DNA from: Pedobacter duraquae
GTDB taxonomy: Bacteria > Bacteroidota > Bacteroidia > Sphingobacteriales > Sphingobacteriaceae
Assembly (NCBI RefSeq): GCF_004362245.1
Contig: NZ_SNWM01000002.1
Coordinates: 1,178,001-1,242,000 of the forward strand
Reading direction: 5' to 3'
DNA length: 64,000 nucleotides
Positions 27,469 through 37,600 of this stretch are shown in pieces (position 1 is the stretch's first letter; each line of letters begins with the position of its first letter). The notes beneath the pieces are model-generated. The model had not been told where the DNA came from. It searched no databases and saw only the letters and a list, made by a program, of their open reading frames with translations. Position numbers and translations under genes: made by a program.

Positions 27469-30270
27469 TTATTTCATGTGGTCTGCCAAATACCTGGCCG
27501 TATAAGAACTTTTTGCAGTAAGCAGTGCTTCAGGCGTCCCCTCAAAAACAAGGTTACCTCCTTTATCGCCACCCTCCGGACCGATGTCAATAACCCAGTC
27601 GGCTGATTTGATCATATCCATATTATGCTCAATTACCAAGATCGTATTCCCTTGTTCAATTAAGGTATTCAGGGCAATAAGCAGTTTTTTGATGTCATGA
27701 AAATGCAGTCCCGTAGTGGGTTCGTCAAAAATAAACATCGTTTTATTTGCCTGATTTCCTTTAATAAGGAAAGAGGCCAGCTTGATACGCTGTGCTTCAC
27801 CGCCCGATAGTGTATTTGATGACTGCCCCAGGTGAACATAGCCCAAGCCTACATCAACCAGCGGCTGTAGTTTATTTAGAATCTTCGTTTCGTTTTTGAA
27901 GAATGCTACTGCTTCCTCAATCGTTAAATCCAGGATGTCTGCAACATTTTTATCCTGATAGGTAACATCAAGTACCTGCTGTTTAAATCTCCGGCCACCG
28001 CAGGTTTCGCATGGTAGATAGATATCTGCCATAAACTGCATTTCTATTTTCACTTCTCCTTCACCCTGACAAACATCACATCTTCCACCCTCTACATTGA
28101 ATGAGAAGGCAGCGGGTTTTAATCCGGCAGCTTTAGATGCTGGCAAAGCAGCAAATAATGCCCTTACATCATCCCAGGCCTTAACATAGGTCACAGGGTT
28201 AGATCTCGACGACCGTCCAATAGGATTTTGGTCGACCATTTCCACCTGGCTTACCAGATCCACGTTGCCTGAAATACCATCATAAGACCCGGTCTGCTCA
28301 CCTGCATAGTTCCCTATTGCTTTTTGCAAAGCTGGATACAGAATTTTCTTGATCAGACTGGTTTTACCAGATCCAGAAACTCCACTTACTACTGTGAATA
28401 CACCTAAAGGGAATTTAACATCTATATTTTTGAGGTTATTTTCACGCGCCCCTTTAATCAGTATATGATCTTTCCATGGCCTGCGCAATTTGGGAATAGC
28501 AATTTGCTCTGCACCAGAAAGGTACTTCCCTGTAAGACTCTTCTTATCTTTAATAATCTGATTGTAGGTGCCGCTAAAAACCAGATTACCACCATGCGTT
28601 CCCGCTTCAGGACCAATATCAATGATATGATCGGCGGCCTTCATCATTTCTTCTTCGTGCTCTACTACAATCACCGTGTTGCCCACATTTCTCAATGACA
28701 CCAATACCTCAATCAGTTTGTTAGTATCTCGTGGATGCAAACCGATACTAGGCTCATCCAGTACATAGATAGATCCAACCAAGCTACTGCCCAACGATGT
28801 GGCGAGGTTAATTCTTTGCGATTCCCCACCCGAAAGTGTGTTTGACAAACGATTCAGGGTAAGATACCCTAACCCTACATTATTTAAATACAAGACTCTG
28901 TTCCTGATTTCTGCCAATAACCGTTTAGATATCTTCTGATCGTTTTCCGATAATTTCAGGCCATCAAAGAAGTCAAGCATACCCGACAGCGGCATCAGTA
29001 CGACATCAATGATTGAGCGTCCATCAATCTTCACATAAGATGCATCTTTTCTCAGCCTTGATCCCTTGCAGTCTGGACAAACGGTTTTTCCGCGGTAACG
29101 CGACAGCATTACCCGATATTGGATCTTATACGTCTGCTCTTCCAGTTCTTTAAAGAAATCATCAAGGCCCTGGAAATATTTATTTCCCGTCCAGACAAGA
29201 CGTTGTTGTTTTTCGGTTAGGTCGCTGTAAGAACGGTGTATCGGAAAATCAAACTTCTCCGCATTTTTGATCAGTTTGTTCAACCATTCCCGCATCTTCT
29301 CACCTCTCCATGGAGCTATGGCATTATCATATAAACTTTTACTCTTATCGGGGATAACGAGATCTTCGTCAATACCGATTACATTCCCATAGCCCTCACA
29401 TCTTTTACAGGCACCATAAGGATTGTTGAAGCTAAAGAAGTTCGGCGTAGGTTCCTCGAACCGGATTCCATCCAGCTCAAAACGATCGCAGAAATGAGAA
29501 ATCTCATTGCCTGTCTCTACATAACAATCCCCTTTTCCTTCAAAAAACGCTGTTTGTACAGAATCAGCAATCCGGTTGATCGTTTCTTCATCGGTACGAA
29601 CTACAACGCGATCGATCAGAATTTTGACCGTTCCGGAATCTGTTAATTCATAATCCTCAAAGTCAGCATCTTCCAGTACTGTTTCGATTTTATATAATTT
29701 ATCATCAATAAAAACACGCAAAAACCCTTTTTGCAACAATACTGCCAGTTCTTCTTTTAACGAGCGACTGTTGTGGGGGTATAACGGACAATAGATTGTT
29801 GCGGTAGTTTCTTCGCCAAGCGAGACAATAAAATCTACCACTGTTGATACTGTATCTTTTTTTACCTGCTTACCAGATTCAGGCGCATAGGTCTTTCCAA
29901 TCCTGGAAAACAATAATTTCAGGTAATCGTAAATCTCTGTTGAGGTTCCTACTGTCGACCGCGGATTAGAGGTAATTACTTTTTGTTCTATAGCAATAGC
30001 AGGTGCAATCCCCTTGATGTAATCTACGTCTGGTTTGTTCATCCGGCCCATAAACTGTCGCGCATAAGACGACAAACTTTCTACATACCTACGCTGACCC
30101 TCAGCATATAAAGTATCGAAAGCAAGGGATGATTTGCCGGAGCCCGACATCCCTGTAATGACAACAAGTTTGTTTTTAGGAATTGCAACATCAATATTCT
30201 TGAGGTTGTGTACTCTGGCACCTTTTATGATAATATGTTGATGTGGATCTTTCTCGGTTTCTTTGCTCAT
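27469..30270 (-). CDS. uvrA: Excinuclease ABC subunit A
   Basis: About 933 residues; the damage-recognition ATPase of nucleotide-excision repair. Two ABC modules are visible: Walker [15 protein letters not shown] and [13 protein letters not shown], with signature motifs [10 protein letters not shown] and [10 protein letters not shown]. Zinc-finger cysteines are in [22 protein letters not shown] and CETCGG. An in-frame TTG at 30294 would add eight residues, but that codon is part of the -7 promoter box TATATTTG, so the ATG at 30270 ([11 protein letters not shown]) is the better start. It is transcribed away from the sigma-factor gene. Confidence 0.97.
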   Translation of the reverse strand: MSKETEKDPHQHIIIKGARVHNLKNIDVAIPKNKLVVITGMSGSGKSSLAFDTLYAEGQRRYVESLSSYARQFMGRMNKPDVDYIKGIAPAIAIEQKVITSNPRSTVGTSTEIYDYLKLLFSRIGKTYAPESGKQVKKDTVSTVVDFIVSLGEETTATIYCPLYPHNSRSLKEELAVLLQKGFLRVFIDDKLYKIETVLEDADFEDYELTDSGTVKILIDRVVVRTDEETINRIADSVQTAFFEGKGDCYVETGNEISHFCDRFELDGIRFEEPTPNFFSFNNPYGACKRCEGYGNVIGIDEDLVIPDKSKSLYDNAIAPWRGEKMREWLNKLIKNAEKFDFPIHRSYSDLTEKQQRLVWTGNKYFQGLDDFFKELEEQTYKIQYRVMLSRYRGKTVCPDCKGSRLRKDASYVKIDGRSIIDVVLMPLSGMLDFFDGLKLSENDQKISKRLLAEIRNRVLYLNNVGLGYLTLNRLSNTLSGGESQRINLATSLGSSLVGSIYVLDEPSIGLHPRDTNKLIEVLVSLRNVGNTVIVVEHEEEMMKAADHIIDIGPEAGTHGGNLVFSGTYNQIIKDKKSLTGKYLSGAEQIAIPKLRRPWKDHILIKGARENNLKNIDVKFPLGVFTVVSGVSGSGKTSLIKKILYPALQKAIGNYAGEQTGSYDGISGNVDLVSQVEMVDQNPIGRSSRSNPVTYVKAWDDVRALFAALPASKAAGLKPAAFSFNVEGGRCDVCQGEGEVKIEMQFMADIYLPCETCGGRRFKQQVLDVTYQDKNVADILDLTIEEAVAFFKNETKILNKLQPLVDVGLGYVHLGQSSNTLSGGEAQRIKLASFLIKGNQANKTMFIFDEPTTGLHFHDIKKLLIALNTLIEQGNTILVIEHNMDMIKSADWVIDIGPEGGDKGGNLVFEGTPEALLTAKSSYTARYLADHMK

Positions 30271-30291
30271 TGATCTATTAATAGATGGATG

Positions 30292-30299
30292 CAAATATA
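30292..30299 (-). promoter_or_regulatory. -7 box of uvrA
   Basis: TATATTTG on the minus strand is an exact TAnnTTTG match, 21 nt before the ATG at 30270. It overlaps the upstream TTG at 30294, which argues against that codon as a start. No LexA-like palindrome was recognised beside it. Confidence 0.55.
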
Positions 30300-30520
30300 A
30301 CCCAAATAACGCAATATTAGTTTTTTGGAGATGCCCAAAAAGAAACCTCGGAAACAGATTTAATATTTTTTAACACTTTTTATATTGCATTGTAATAAAA
30401 AAATGCTTCTTTTGAAAAGAATAAAGAAAACGATTTACACCACCATCTAAACCTCATAGGAGAAACGCTATAGATTAAAACCTCTACTAGATATTTTTTA
30501 GCAAAAGCAAGGAATTTAGT

Positions 30521-31108
30521 ATGAAAACTCCTATTAAACTACAGTTACATAGTGATCAGGATCTGGTGAAGTTTTACCTCAATGGGGATGAATCTGTTTT
30601 GGAGGAGCTTTTAAAAAGGCACAAATCTAAGATTTACACCTCTATCTATTTATTGGTTAAAGACCAGTATCTGGCAGAAGACATCTTCCAGGATGCATTC
30701 ATTAAAGTAATCAACACACTCCGTTCAGGACGTTATAACGAAGAAGGTAAATTTTTACCTTGGGTATTGCGCATTGCGCACAATTTGGTGATCGACTATT
30801 TCAGAAAAGAAAAGCGGACACCTGTCATCACAAGTTCTGACGGAACCGACGTTCTGGGTGCCCTGCAAATCCTGGAAGAAAGTGCGGAAGACCGCCTGTT
30901 AAGGGAACAGACCCATGCCGACCTCAGGACGATGATCCATCTGCTTCCTGATGAACAGAAAGAAGTTTTGATCATGCGTCATTATGCTGATCTCAGCTTT
31001 AAGGAAATCGCTGATCTTACCGACGTTAGCATCAACACTGCACTTGGAAGAATGCGCTATGCATTGAGCAATCTGCGTAAGATGATGAAGGTAAAAGAGG
31101 TGAGTTAA
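30521..31108 (+). CDS. RNA polymerase sigma-70 factor, ECF-like
   Basis: A 195-residue sigma factor with region 2 (DQYLAEDIFQDAFIKVINTL, then KFLPWVLRIAHNLVIDYFRK) and region 4 (LSFKEIADLTDVSINTALGRMRYALSNLRKMM), and no regions 1 or 3 of primary sigma factors. No anti-sigma gene is adjacent; the next gene is a 65-residue protein of unknown role. It is divergent from uvrA with a 250-bp gap. Sigma factors of this type lie near nth and recA in related genomes, which may hint at a general stress role (inference). Confidence 0.92.
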   Translation: MKTPIKLQLHSDQDLVKFYLNGDESVLEELLKRHKSKIYTSIYLLVKDQYLAEDIFQDAFIKVINTLRSGRYNEEGKFLPWVLRIAHNLVIDYFRKEKRTPVITSSDGTDVLGALQILEESAEDRLLREQTHADLRTMIHLLPDEQKEVLIMRHYADLSFKEIADLTDVSINTALGRMRYALSNLRKMMKVKEVS

Positions 31109-31197
31109 TCCTTTAAGTTTAAGAAAAGCTAATATTCTTTTATGGCTTAAAATAAATAGCAAATAGTTGCGTTTTCATATAAAACAAAAACCTATTT

Positions 31198-31395
31198 ATG
31201 CTTATGATTAAAACCTTTACTTCACCCGACAGTGTAAATCACGCACAGCAACAACCGGACTTATCGGATCCGGATTTGCTGGAACCGGCAGATGCTTTGT
31301 ATTACGAAAGTATTAAACCAGAACTCAATAAGCTGGTTAAAGACCCTAGTGATGAGACCATCTTAAAAATACTTTCCTATTCCAGGACAATGTAA
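31198..31395 (+). CDS. Small acidic protein of unknown function behind the sigma factor
   Basis: A 65-residue acidic protein (MLMIKTFTSPDSVNHAQQQP..., ending ILKILSYSRTM) with no signal peptide, cysteines or membrane helix. I do not recognise a family. It lies 89 bp after the sigma-factor gene and is followed by a good terminator, so the pair looks like a transcript. The second half (DALYYESIKPELNKLVKDPS) is predicted helical. A regulator of the sigma factor is conceivable but only from position. An internal ATG at 31204 is an alternative start. Confidence 0.6.
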   Translation: MLMIKTFTSPDSVNHAQQQPDLSDPDLLEPADALYYESIKPELNKLVKDPSDETILKILSYSRTM

Positions 31396-31406
31396 ATTCG
31401 ATAAGA

Positions 31407-31434
31407 AAGCTGCCAGAATCTGACAGCTTTTTTT
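31407..31434 (+). terminator. Intrinsic terminator after the sigma-factor unit
   Basis: Arms AAGCTGCCAGA and TCTGACAGCTT (one mismatch) with a very small loop are followed by a run of seven T. It separates the sigma-factor unit from nth. Confidence 0.8.
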
Positions 31435-31445
31435 ATTTACTATCT

Positions 31446-31453
31446 TATATTTG
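31446..31453 (+). promoter_or_regulatory. -7 box directly in front of nth
   Basis: TATATTTG is an exact TAnnTTTG match ending 3 bp before the nth ATG at 31457. If used, transcription would start at or next to the start codon, giving a leaderless or nearly leaderless mRNA. Confidence 0.45.
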
Positions 31454-31456
31454 TAG

Positions 31457-32119
31457 ATGCTTAAAAAGGAAAGGTATCAAGCTTTTGTTACGCATTTCGC
31501 CGCAAAACAACCTGATGCAGAAACAGAGCTTCATTACAACAATCCATTCCAGCTGCTTGTAGCCGTAATTTTGTCGGCACAGTGCACAGACAAAAGGATT
31601 AATCAGGTTACCCCGGCACTTTTTCAACGTTTTCCGACGCCAAAATCACTTGCCGAAGTGACGCCTGATATCGTTTTTGATTATATCAGAAGCGTGAGTT
31701 ATCCTAATAACAAGGCTAAACATCTTGTAGGTATGGCAAATATGCTATTACATGATTTTAACAATGAAGTTCCTTCAGACATCAATGAGTTGCAAAAAAT
31801 GCCCGGCGTAGGCAGAAAAACAGCAAATGTAATTGCTTCGGTAATATATAATGCGCCAGCTATGGCAGTTGACACCCATGTGTATAGGGTAGCCAGAAGA
31901 ATTGGCCTTACTAATGGTAAGACTCCCCTGGCGGTAGAGAAAGACCTTGTCAAGAATCTTCCGGAACACACCATTCATATTGCGCACCATTGGCTGATTC
32001 TACATGGGAGGTACGTCTGTGTTGCCAGATCACCTAAATGTAGCATCTGTGAGATCACTTCTATTTGCAGGTACTTTGAAAGGATGACTAAAGCAACTAA
32101 AGATATTAGTCATGAATAA
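31457..32119 (+). CDS. nth: Endonuclease III
   Basis: A 220-residue base-excision repair glycosylase/AP-lyase for oxidised pyrimidines. The helix-hairpin-helix LQKMPGVGRKTANVIAS holds the catalytic lysine, VDTHVYRVARRIGL holds the catalytic aspartate, and the C-terminal [4Fe-4S] motif is CVARSPKCSICEITSIC (C-x6-C-x2-C-x5-C). Length fits the family. It sits between the sigma-factor unit and recA. The start ATG lies only 3 bp after a promoter-like box. Confidence 0.97.
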   Translation: MLKKERYQAFVTHFAAKQPDAETELHYNNPFQLLVAVILSAQCTDKRINQVTPALFQRFPTPKSLAEVTPDIVFDYIRSVSYPNNKAKHLVGMANMLLHDFNNEVPSDINELQKMPGVGRKTANVIASVIYNAPAMAVDTHVYRVARRIGLTNGKTPLAVEKDLVKNLPEHTIHIAHHWLILHGRYVCVARSPKCSICEITSICRYFERMTKATKDISHE

Positions 32120-32159
32120 ATATTTTTTATCAATATACTTTTATTCCCAAATAAATATG

Positions 32160-32167
32160 TATTTTTG
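32160..32167 (+). promoter_or_regulatory. -7 box of recA
   Basis: TATTTTTG is an exact match to TAnnTTTG, 84 bp upstream of the recA ATG, leaving an AT-rich leader. No recognisable SOS (LexA) box was seen around it. Confidence 0.45.
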
Positions 32168-32250
32168 CTAAAATAGTTAGCACGACAATACAAATAAACT
32201 TTTTTATAAAAAATAAATATTTTATATTTACGTACAGAATTTAACAACAT

Positions 32251-33267
32251 ATGAATCCAAACGCAGATAAATTAAAAGCTTTACAGCTGACCTTAGATAA
32301 ACTGGAAAAATCTTATGGTAAAGGTGCTGTGATGAAACTCGGCGACAAAGCTATAGAGCAGATCGAGTCTATTTCAACAGGTTCTATCAGTCTGGATATC
32401 GCCTTGGGCATTGGTGGTGTACCTAAAGGTCGTGTTATTGAAATCTACGGACCTGAATCTTCAGGTAAAACTACCCTGGCAACGCATATTATTGCAGAAG
32501 CTCAGAAGAAAGGTGGCGTCGCTGCCTTTATTGATGCAGAGCATGCATTTGATAAATTTTACGCCAGGAAACTGGGTGTAGATGTTGAGAACCTGCTGAT
32601 TGCTCAGCCTGACAATGGTGAGCAGGCCTTGGAAATCGCAGATAATCTGATCCGCTCTGGTGCAATTGATGTCATTGTGATTGACTCCGTGGCTGCATTA
32701 GTTCCTAAGGCAGAGATTGAAGGTGAAATGGGTGATTCAAAAATGGGTCTACAGGCAAGACTGATGTCTCAGGCCTTGCGTAAGTTAACAGGTACCATCG
32801 CTAAGACCGGATGTTGCTGTATCTTCATCAACCAGTTGCGTGAAAAAATTGGTGTGATGTTCGGTAACCCGGAAACTACCACAGGTGGTAATGCATTGAA
32901 ATTCTATGCTTCGGTTCGTCTTGATATCCGCAGAACCTCACAGATCAAAGACTCTGATGAAGTTTCAGGAAACAGAATCAAAGTGAAAATCGTAAAAAAT
33001 AAAGTTGCTCCTCCTTTCCGAATCGCTGAGTTCGACATCATGTTTAACCAGGGGATCTCTAAGGTAGGTGAGATTATTGACCTTGGTGTTGATTTTAATA
33101 TCATTAAAAAAGCCGGATCATGGTTCTCTTACGGAGATACTAAACTTGGTCAGGGTAGAGATGCTGTGAAACAACTCTTGCTTGATAATCCGGAATTGTC
33201 CGACGAGATCGAGAAAAAGATCAGGGAAGAAGTTACCGGAGAAAAACTGGAAGAAAAAGAAGCTTAG
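32251..33267 (+). CDS. recA: Recombinase RecA
   Basis: A 338-residue RecA, the strand-exchange ATPase of homologous recombination. Visible signatures are the Walker [14 protein letters not shown], the N-terminal polymerisation segment, DNA-binding loops around [20 protein letters not shown] and [20 protein letters not shown], and a glutamate-rich C-terminal tail ([13 protein letters not shown]). It is about 15 residues shorter than E. coli RecA, normal for the phylum. It is followed by a strong terminator. Confidence 0.99.
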   Translation: MNPNADKLKALQLTLDKLEKSYGKGAVMKLGDKAIEQIESISTGSISLDIALGIGGVPKGRVIEIYGPESSGKTTLATHIIAEAQKKGGVAAFIDAEHAFDKFYARKLGVDVENLLIAQPDNGEQALEIADNLIRSGAIDVIVIDSVAALVPKAEIEGEMGDSKMGLQARLMSQALRKLTGTIAKTGCCCIFINQLREKIGVMFGNPETTTGGNALKFYASVRLDIRRTSQIKDSDEVSGNRIKVKIVKNKVAPPFRIAEFDIMFNQGISKVGEIIDLGVDFNIIKKAGSWFSYGDTKLGQGRDAVKQLLLDNPELSDEIEKKIREEVTGEKLEEKEA

Positions 33268-33283
33268 TCTTTAGAAAGTAGAT

Positions 33284-33316
33284 AAGGCCGCCTGCAAAAA
33301 CAGGCGGCCTTTTTTA
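33284..33316 (+). terminator. Intrinsic terminator of recA
   Basis: Perfect 11-bp arms AAGGCCGCCTG and CAGGCGGCCTT with a 6-nt loop, followed by T residues. It is the strongest terminator in the window. It also reaches the end of the oppositely oriented small gene at 33314. Confidence 0.92.
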
Positions 33317-33517
33317 TTGTGTATTGCTGATGGTATTTGTACCATCCATAAATTTGGCGTCAATGGTAATTGCAACAATAACCGCTACAATAATTGCAGC
33401 AATCAGCACGGCAATCCCAAGGTAGTTTTTCTTTTTATCCTGTTTGATCAACCATACCAGGAATATAATAAATGGAATCAGCATCAGGCCGATAAACACA
33501 AAGCTCATTGTACTCAT
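33314..33517 (-). CDS. Small two-helix membrane protein
   Basis: A 67-residue protein with two hydrophobic segments (about residues 5-23, MLIPFIIFLVWLI, and 33-53, YLGIAVLIAAIIVAVIVAI) linked by the basic stretch KQDKKKN. No family recognised. Its start is 17 bp after the tsaD stop on the same strand, so it would be co-transcribed with tsaD. Its stop touches the recA terminator. The hydrophobic pattern makes it more than a chance frame, but no other evidence for expression can be seen. Confidence 0.6.
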   Translation of the reverse strand: MSTMSFVFIGLMLIPFIIFLVWLIKQDKKKNYLGIAVLIAAIIVAVIVAITIDAKFMDGTNTISNTQ

Positions 33518-33534
33518 AATCTGTATCTTTTATA

Positions 33535-34536
33535 CTAGAAAACCATCCTAGAAGTGGGAGCAACATCCTGCCCAACAAAATCTTTTTCTATAAATTTATA
33601 ATGTCCTGCGATAGCAATCATTGCCGCATTATCAGTACAATATTGAAACGCCGGAATGTAAGTTCTCCAACCTAATTCGGCCTCCATTCCCTTAAGCGCC
33701 GCGCGCAAGCCAGAGTTTGCCGAAACACCCCCAGCAATAGCAATTTCCTTAATGCCATATTGTTGTGCAGCCTTCTTAAGTTTTGCAAGTAAAATTTGTA
33801 CGATACTATGCTGTACAGAAGCACAGATATCCTCTAAATGTTGAGCAATAAAATCGGGATTGGCTTTCACGTTGTCACGCACAAAATATAGAATGGCCGT
33901 TTTAAAGCCACTAAAGCTATAATCGAGATCTTTTATTTGTGGCACTGGGAATTTGTAGGCTAATGGATTACCCAGTTGCGCATGTTTATCTATTAACGGG
34001 CCGCCAGGATAAGGAAGATTCAGAATCTTAGCCGTCTTATCGAAGGCCTCACCTGCTGCGTCATCCAATGTCTCTCCTACTATTTCCATATCGAAATAAT
34101 CTTTAACGAGGACAATCTGCGTATGTCCGCCAGAAACCGTCAAACATAAAAAAGGAAACGATGGTTTGGGATCATCAATAAAATGAGCCAGGATATGCGC
34201 GTGCATGTGATTCACAGCAATAAGCGGCAAATCGAGCGCCAAAGCAAACGATTTGGCAAAAGACACCCCTACTAGTAAAGAACCCAAGAGTCCTGGCCCA
34301 CGCGTAAATGCTACTGCATTCAGTTCCTTTTTATTAACTTTAGCATCTGTTAAAGCCTGCTGAATTACCGGAACGATATTTTGCTGGTGTACCCTGGAAG
34401 CGAGTTCCGGAATTACACCTCCATAATTTTCATGAATTGTTTGGTTTGCGATAACATTGGCCGTAATTTTGCCGTTGTTACAGACAGCAACCGAAGTTTC
34501 ATCACAAGAAGATTCAATAGCAAGGATTATAGACAC
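33535..34536 (-). CDS. tsaD: tRNA N6-threonylcarbamoyladenosine (t6A37) synthase subunit TsaD
   Basis: A 333-residue Kae1/TsaD protein that transfers the threonylcarbamoyl group to A37 of ANN-decoding tRNAs together with TsaB and TsaE. Seen: the N-terminal ASKHA phosphate loop AIESSCDETSVAV, the metal-binding HMHAHILAH, SGGHTQIVLV and GGVSANSGLR. Length is standard. It is divergent from the tamB-like gene with only about 70 bp between the start codons, so their promoters must lie close together or overlap. Confidence 0.97.
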   Translation of the reverse strand: MSIILAIESSCDETSVAVCNNGKITANVIANQTIHENYGGVIPELASRVHQQNIVPVIQQALTDAKVNKKELNAVAFTRGPGLLGSLLVGVSFAKSFALALDLPLIAVNHMHAHILAHFIDDPKPSFPFLCLTVSGGHTQIVLVKDYFDMEIVGETLDDAAGEAFDKTAKILNLPYPGGPLIDKHAQLGNPLAYKFPVPQIKDLDYSFSGFKTAILYFVRDNVKANPDFIAQHLEDICASVQHSIVQILLAKLKKAAQQYGIKEIAIAGGVSANSGLRAALKGMEAELGWRTYIPAFQYCTDNAAMIAIAGHYKFIEKDFVGQDVAPTSRMVF

Positions 34537-34607
34537 GTTTATATTTATTAAGCTACAAAACTATCAAAAAACTATTAAAAATACTTCTTTGGTTCATTGC
34601 ATCAATT

Positions 34608-37600
34608 TTGCTCTTGATTGCAGTACTGATTTTCTCCCTACAGTTCAAACCTGTACAGACCTATGTGGCTAAAAAAGCAGCCGCATACCTGTCTAAAGAA
34701 CTACATACCACAATTTCACTTTCCGGAATTTACCTTAAGCCTTTTAAATCTGTAGTCATCGAAGATTTGATGGTCCTGGATTTGCAACACGACACCTTAC
34801 TGAATACACCAAGATTTTTGATCGATCTAAACCTGCTGTCCATCAAACAGCGTATTGTAGATGTCAATACCGTCCAGATCAACGATGGGCGATTTTTTCT
34901 TAAATCTTATGCAAATGGCGATACCAATCTTGATTTCATCATTAATTACTTTGACTCCGGAACTACAACGCCGGTAAAAAAGAAAAAACCCTACAATATA
35001 ACTTTCGACAGGATCATCTTAAATAATATTGATTTCAGGTATAAAAACCTCAAATATAAGGATACGATCAAAGGGGTTAATTTTGACGATGCACATCTTA
35101 CACAATTTAACGGAATTTTCGAAAACCTAAATACTAAAGATCACCTGTTGCAGGCAAACATCAAAAATCTAAACTTCAAGGAAAAGAGCGGCTTCCAACT
35201 TAAAAACCTTACTGCCTATACTACGATAGATACTAACGCTATTGAACTGAAGAACTTGTTATTGGTAACAAACCAAAGTCGGCTGAAAGATTATTTCAGA
35301 ATGAAATTCAATAGTTTCAAAGACTTCAACAGCTATATCACAAAAGTAAGAATGAAAGCTAACTTTAAGGATAGCCACTTGTCATCGCATGATATAGCCT
35401 ATTTCGCTCCTGAGATGGAGAACATGAAACTCGACATTGACGTTGACGGGGAGATTACGGGATTGGTGAACGATCTGAAAGCAAAAAAACTGCTTGTAAA
35501 GGCCGGGAAGGCAACCTATATCAAAGGGGATTTTATACTGAAAGGATTGCCAAATTTGAATGATACCTATATGGATCTGAAGATTGCAATGGCCGGAACA
35601 AATAGAAAAGATCTGGACGATATTCTGAGTAGCACGACAGGAAAGAAAGTTAAGCTTATTCCACCTATAATTGAAAAGTTCGGAAATATCAATTTCAATG
35701 GTTCTTTTACTGGATTTCAGAATGACTTCATTGCCTACGGAGAATTTAAGACCAAGATAGGTCGTATTGTTTCCGATGTGAATATGAAGATTGACAAGAA
35801 GGGGGTTCCCTCCTATTCTGGCAAGGTTCAGGCATACGATTTTAATATCGGCAACCTGCTTGACGAGCAGAGTCTTGGAAAAGTGTCTGCTACAGTTTCC
35901 GTACAGGGGGTAGGAACTGAAATTCGCACCCTTAAAGAAAAGATTGATGGGAAAGTAGACTATATAGATTTTAACGATTACCGATATCGGAATGCGCTAA
36001 TCAAAGGAACGTTTGACAAACGATTGTTTGATGGTAGCCTTAAAGTGAACGACAAGAACATCCAGCTGGTTTTTGATGGCAGCGTAAACCTTAACCCAAA
36101 ATTGCCAGTATTTAATTTCCAGGCAAGCATCAAAAACGCAAAACTGAAAGCACTTAAACTCTTTAAAGATTCACTCAAAGTAGATGCTGAATTTAAGACC
36201 AATTTTTCAGGTGATAACCTCAATAATATCCAGGGAGATCTTAGGATCGAAAGAATTCGATTGGACAATGTAAAGGGCATCTACAACATTGATTCCGTGT
36301 ATTTAAAGGCGCAAGGACTTGGAGCCGACCGTGCGTTGACGATCAATTCGGATGTATTTGACGCCAGCATTAAGGGGCAATATGACCTGAACACCATTCC
36401 ATCTTATTATAAAGCGCTGGCAAAGACCTATATCCCATCTCTGAAGACCGATGTCAGAAATTATAACGATCAGATCTTCCAGTTTAACTTACAAATCAAA
36501 AGGTTTGCGCCAGTAGCACAGCTTATTGCACCCGGACTTGAAATTGATGAACAAGCACTTCTAATTGGAAATTTTGATTCCAGAAATAACATCGCTACAC
36601 TAAACGGCTTTGTGAAAAAATTAAAGTATAATGGTATTACGGCCAATAATATCATTATTGATGAAAATACAACCACCAAACAATTACAGGCAATCATCAC
36701 ATCTGACCGGGTTGACATAAATGATAGCTTATATATTAAGAACGTCAACATTTCCAACATTTTAAGAAACGACAGTCTGGCGCTCAACGTCAAACTGTCC
36801 AACGCAGATGACGCCAATCAACTGGATTTAAACGGACTGGTAGAATTCGCAAGTGATACCACTGCACGAGTCAGCATATTGCCATCGACGTTAAAAATCA
36901 ATAGTGAAGATTGGAAGATCCAGGAAAAAGTAAGGATCAGTTTTATCGATGGAAAAACCGAGATCAGTAATTTTGACCTAAGCAACGGGACACAACTGCT
37001 TACAATAGATGGAAAAGTATCTAATGATCCAGCTGATGCGGTAATCATAGGCTTCAAGAATTTTAACCTGAAAACCTTCAATCCTTTCACCAGAGGATAT
37101 GGCGTGAAACTTGGAGGCAATTTAAATGGAGGGACAAGTATTTATGGTGTGCTTAAATCACCAAGGGTTAGTGATAACATTACAATTGACTCCTTAACGT
37201 TTAACGATAGCTATATCGGCAGTCTTGTTGATACATCTTCTTTCAACCAGGTAAAAGACCAGGTCAATATCTATACCCGGATCCTAACCGACGACAAGGA
37301 GACTTTCAAAATTGACGGGGGGCTGGATCTAAAAGAGAAACAGATCGACCTTACGGTGAAAATGAACGACAGCAAACTAGCCGTTCTTGAACCTTTCGTA
37401 AAAGACCTGGTTTCTAATCTACGCGGGAATATCTCTTCTGACATCACTGTAAAGGGACCGCTCAGCAAGCCAGAAATCAATGGCGATGTAAGTTTCGACG
37501 AGGGGCAACTCACCGTAAACTACCTGAAAACTGCGTATACAATATCACAAAAAGTACGGGTAGAAAATAGTGTCGTTCAGATTGAGGACCTTAAACTAAA

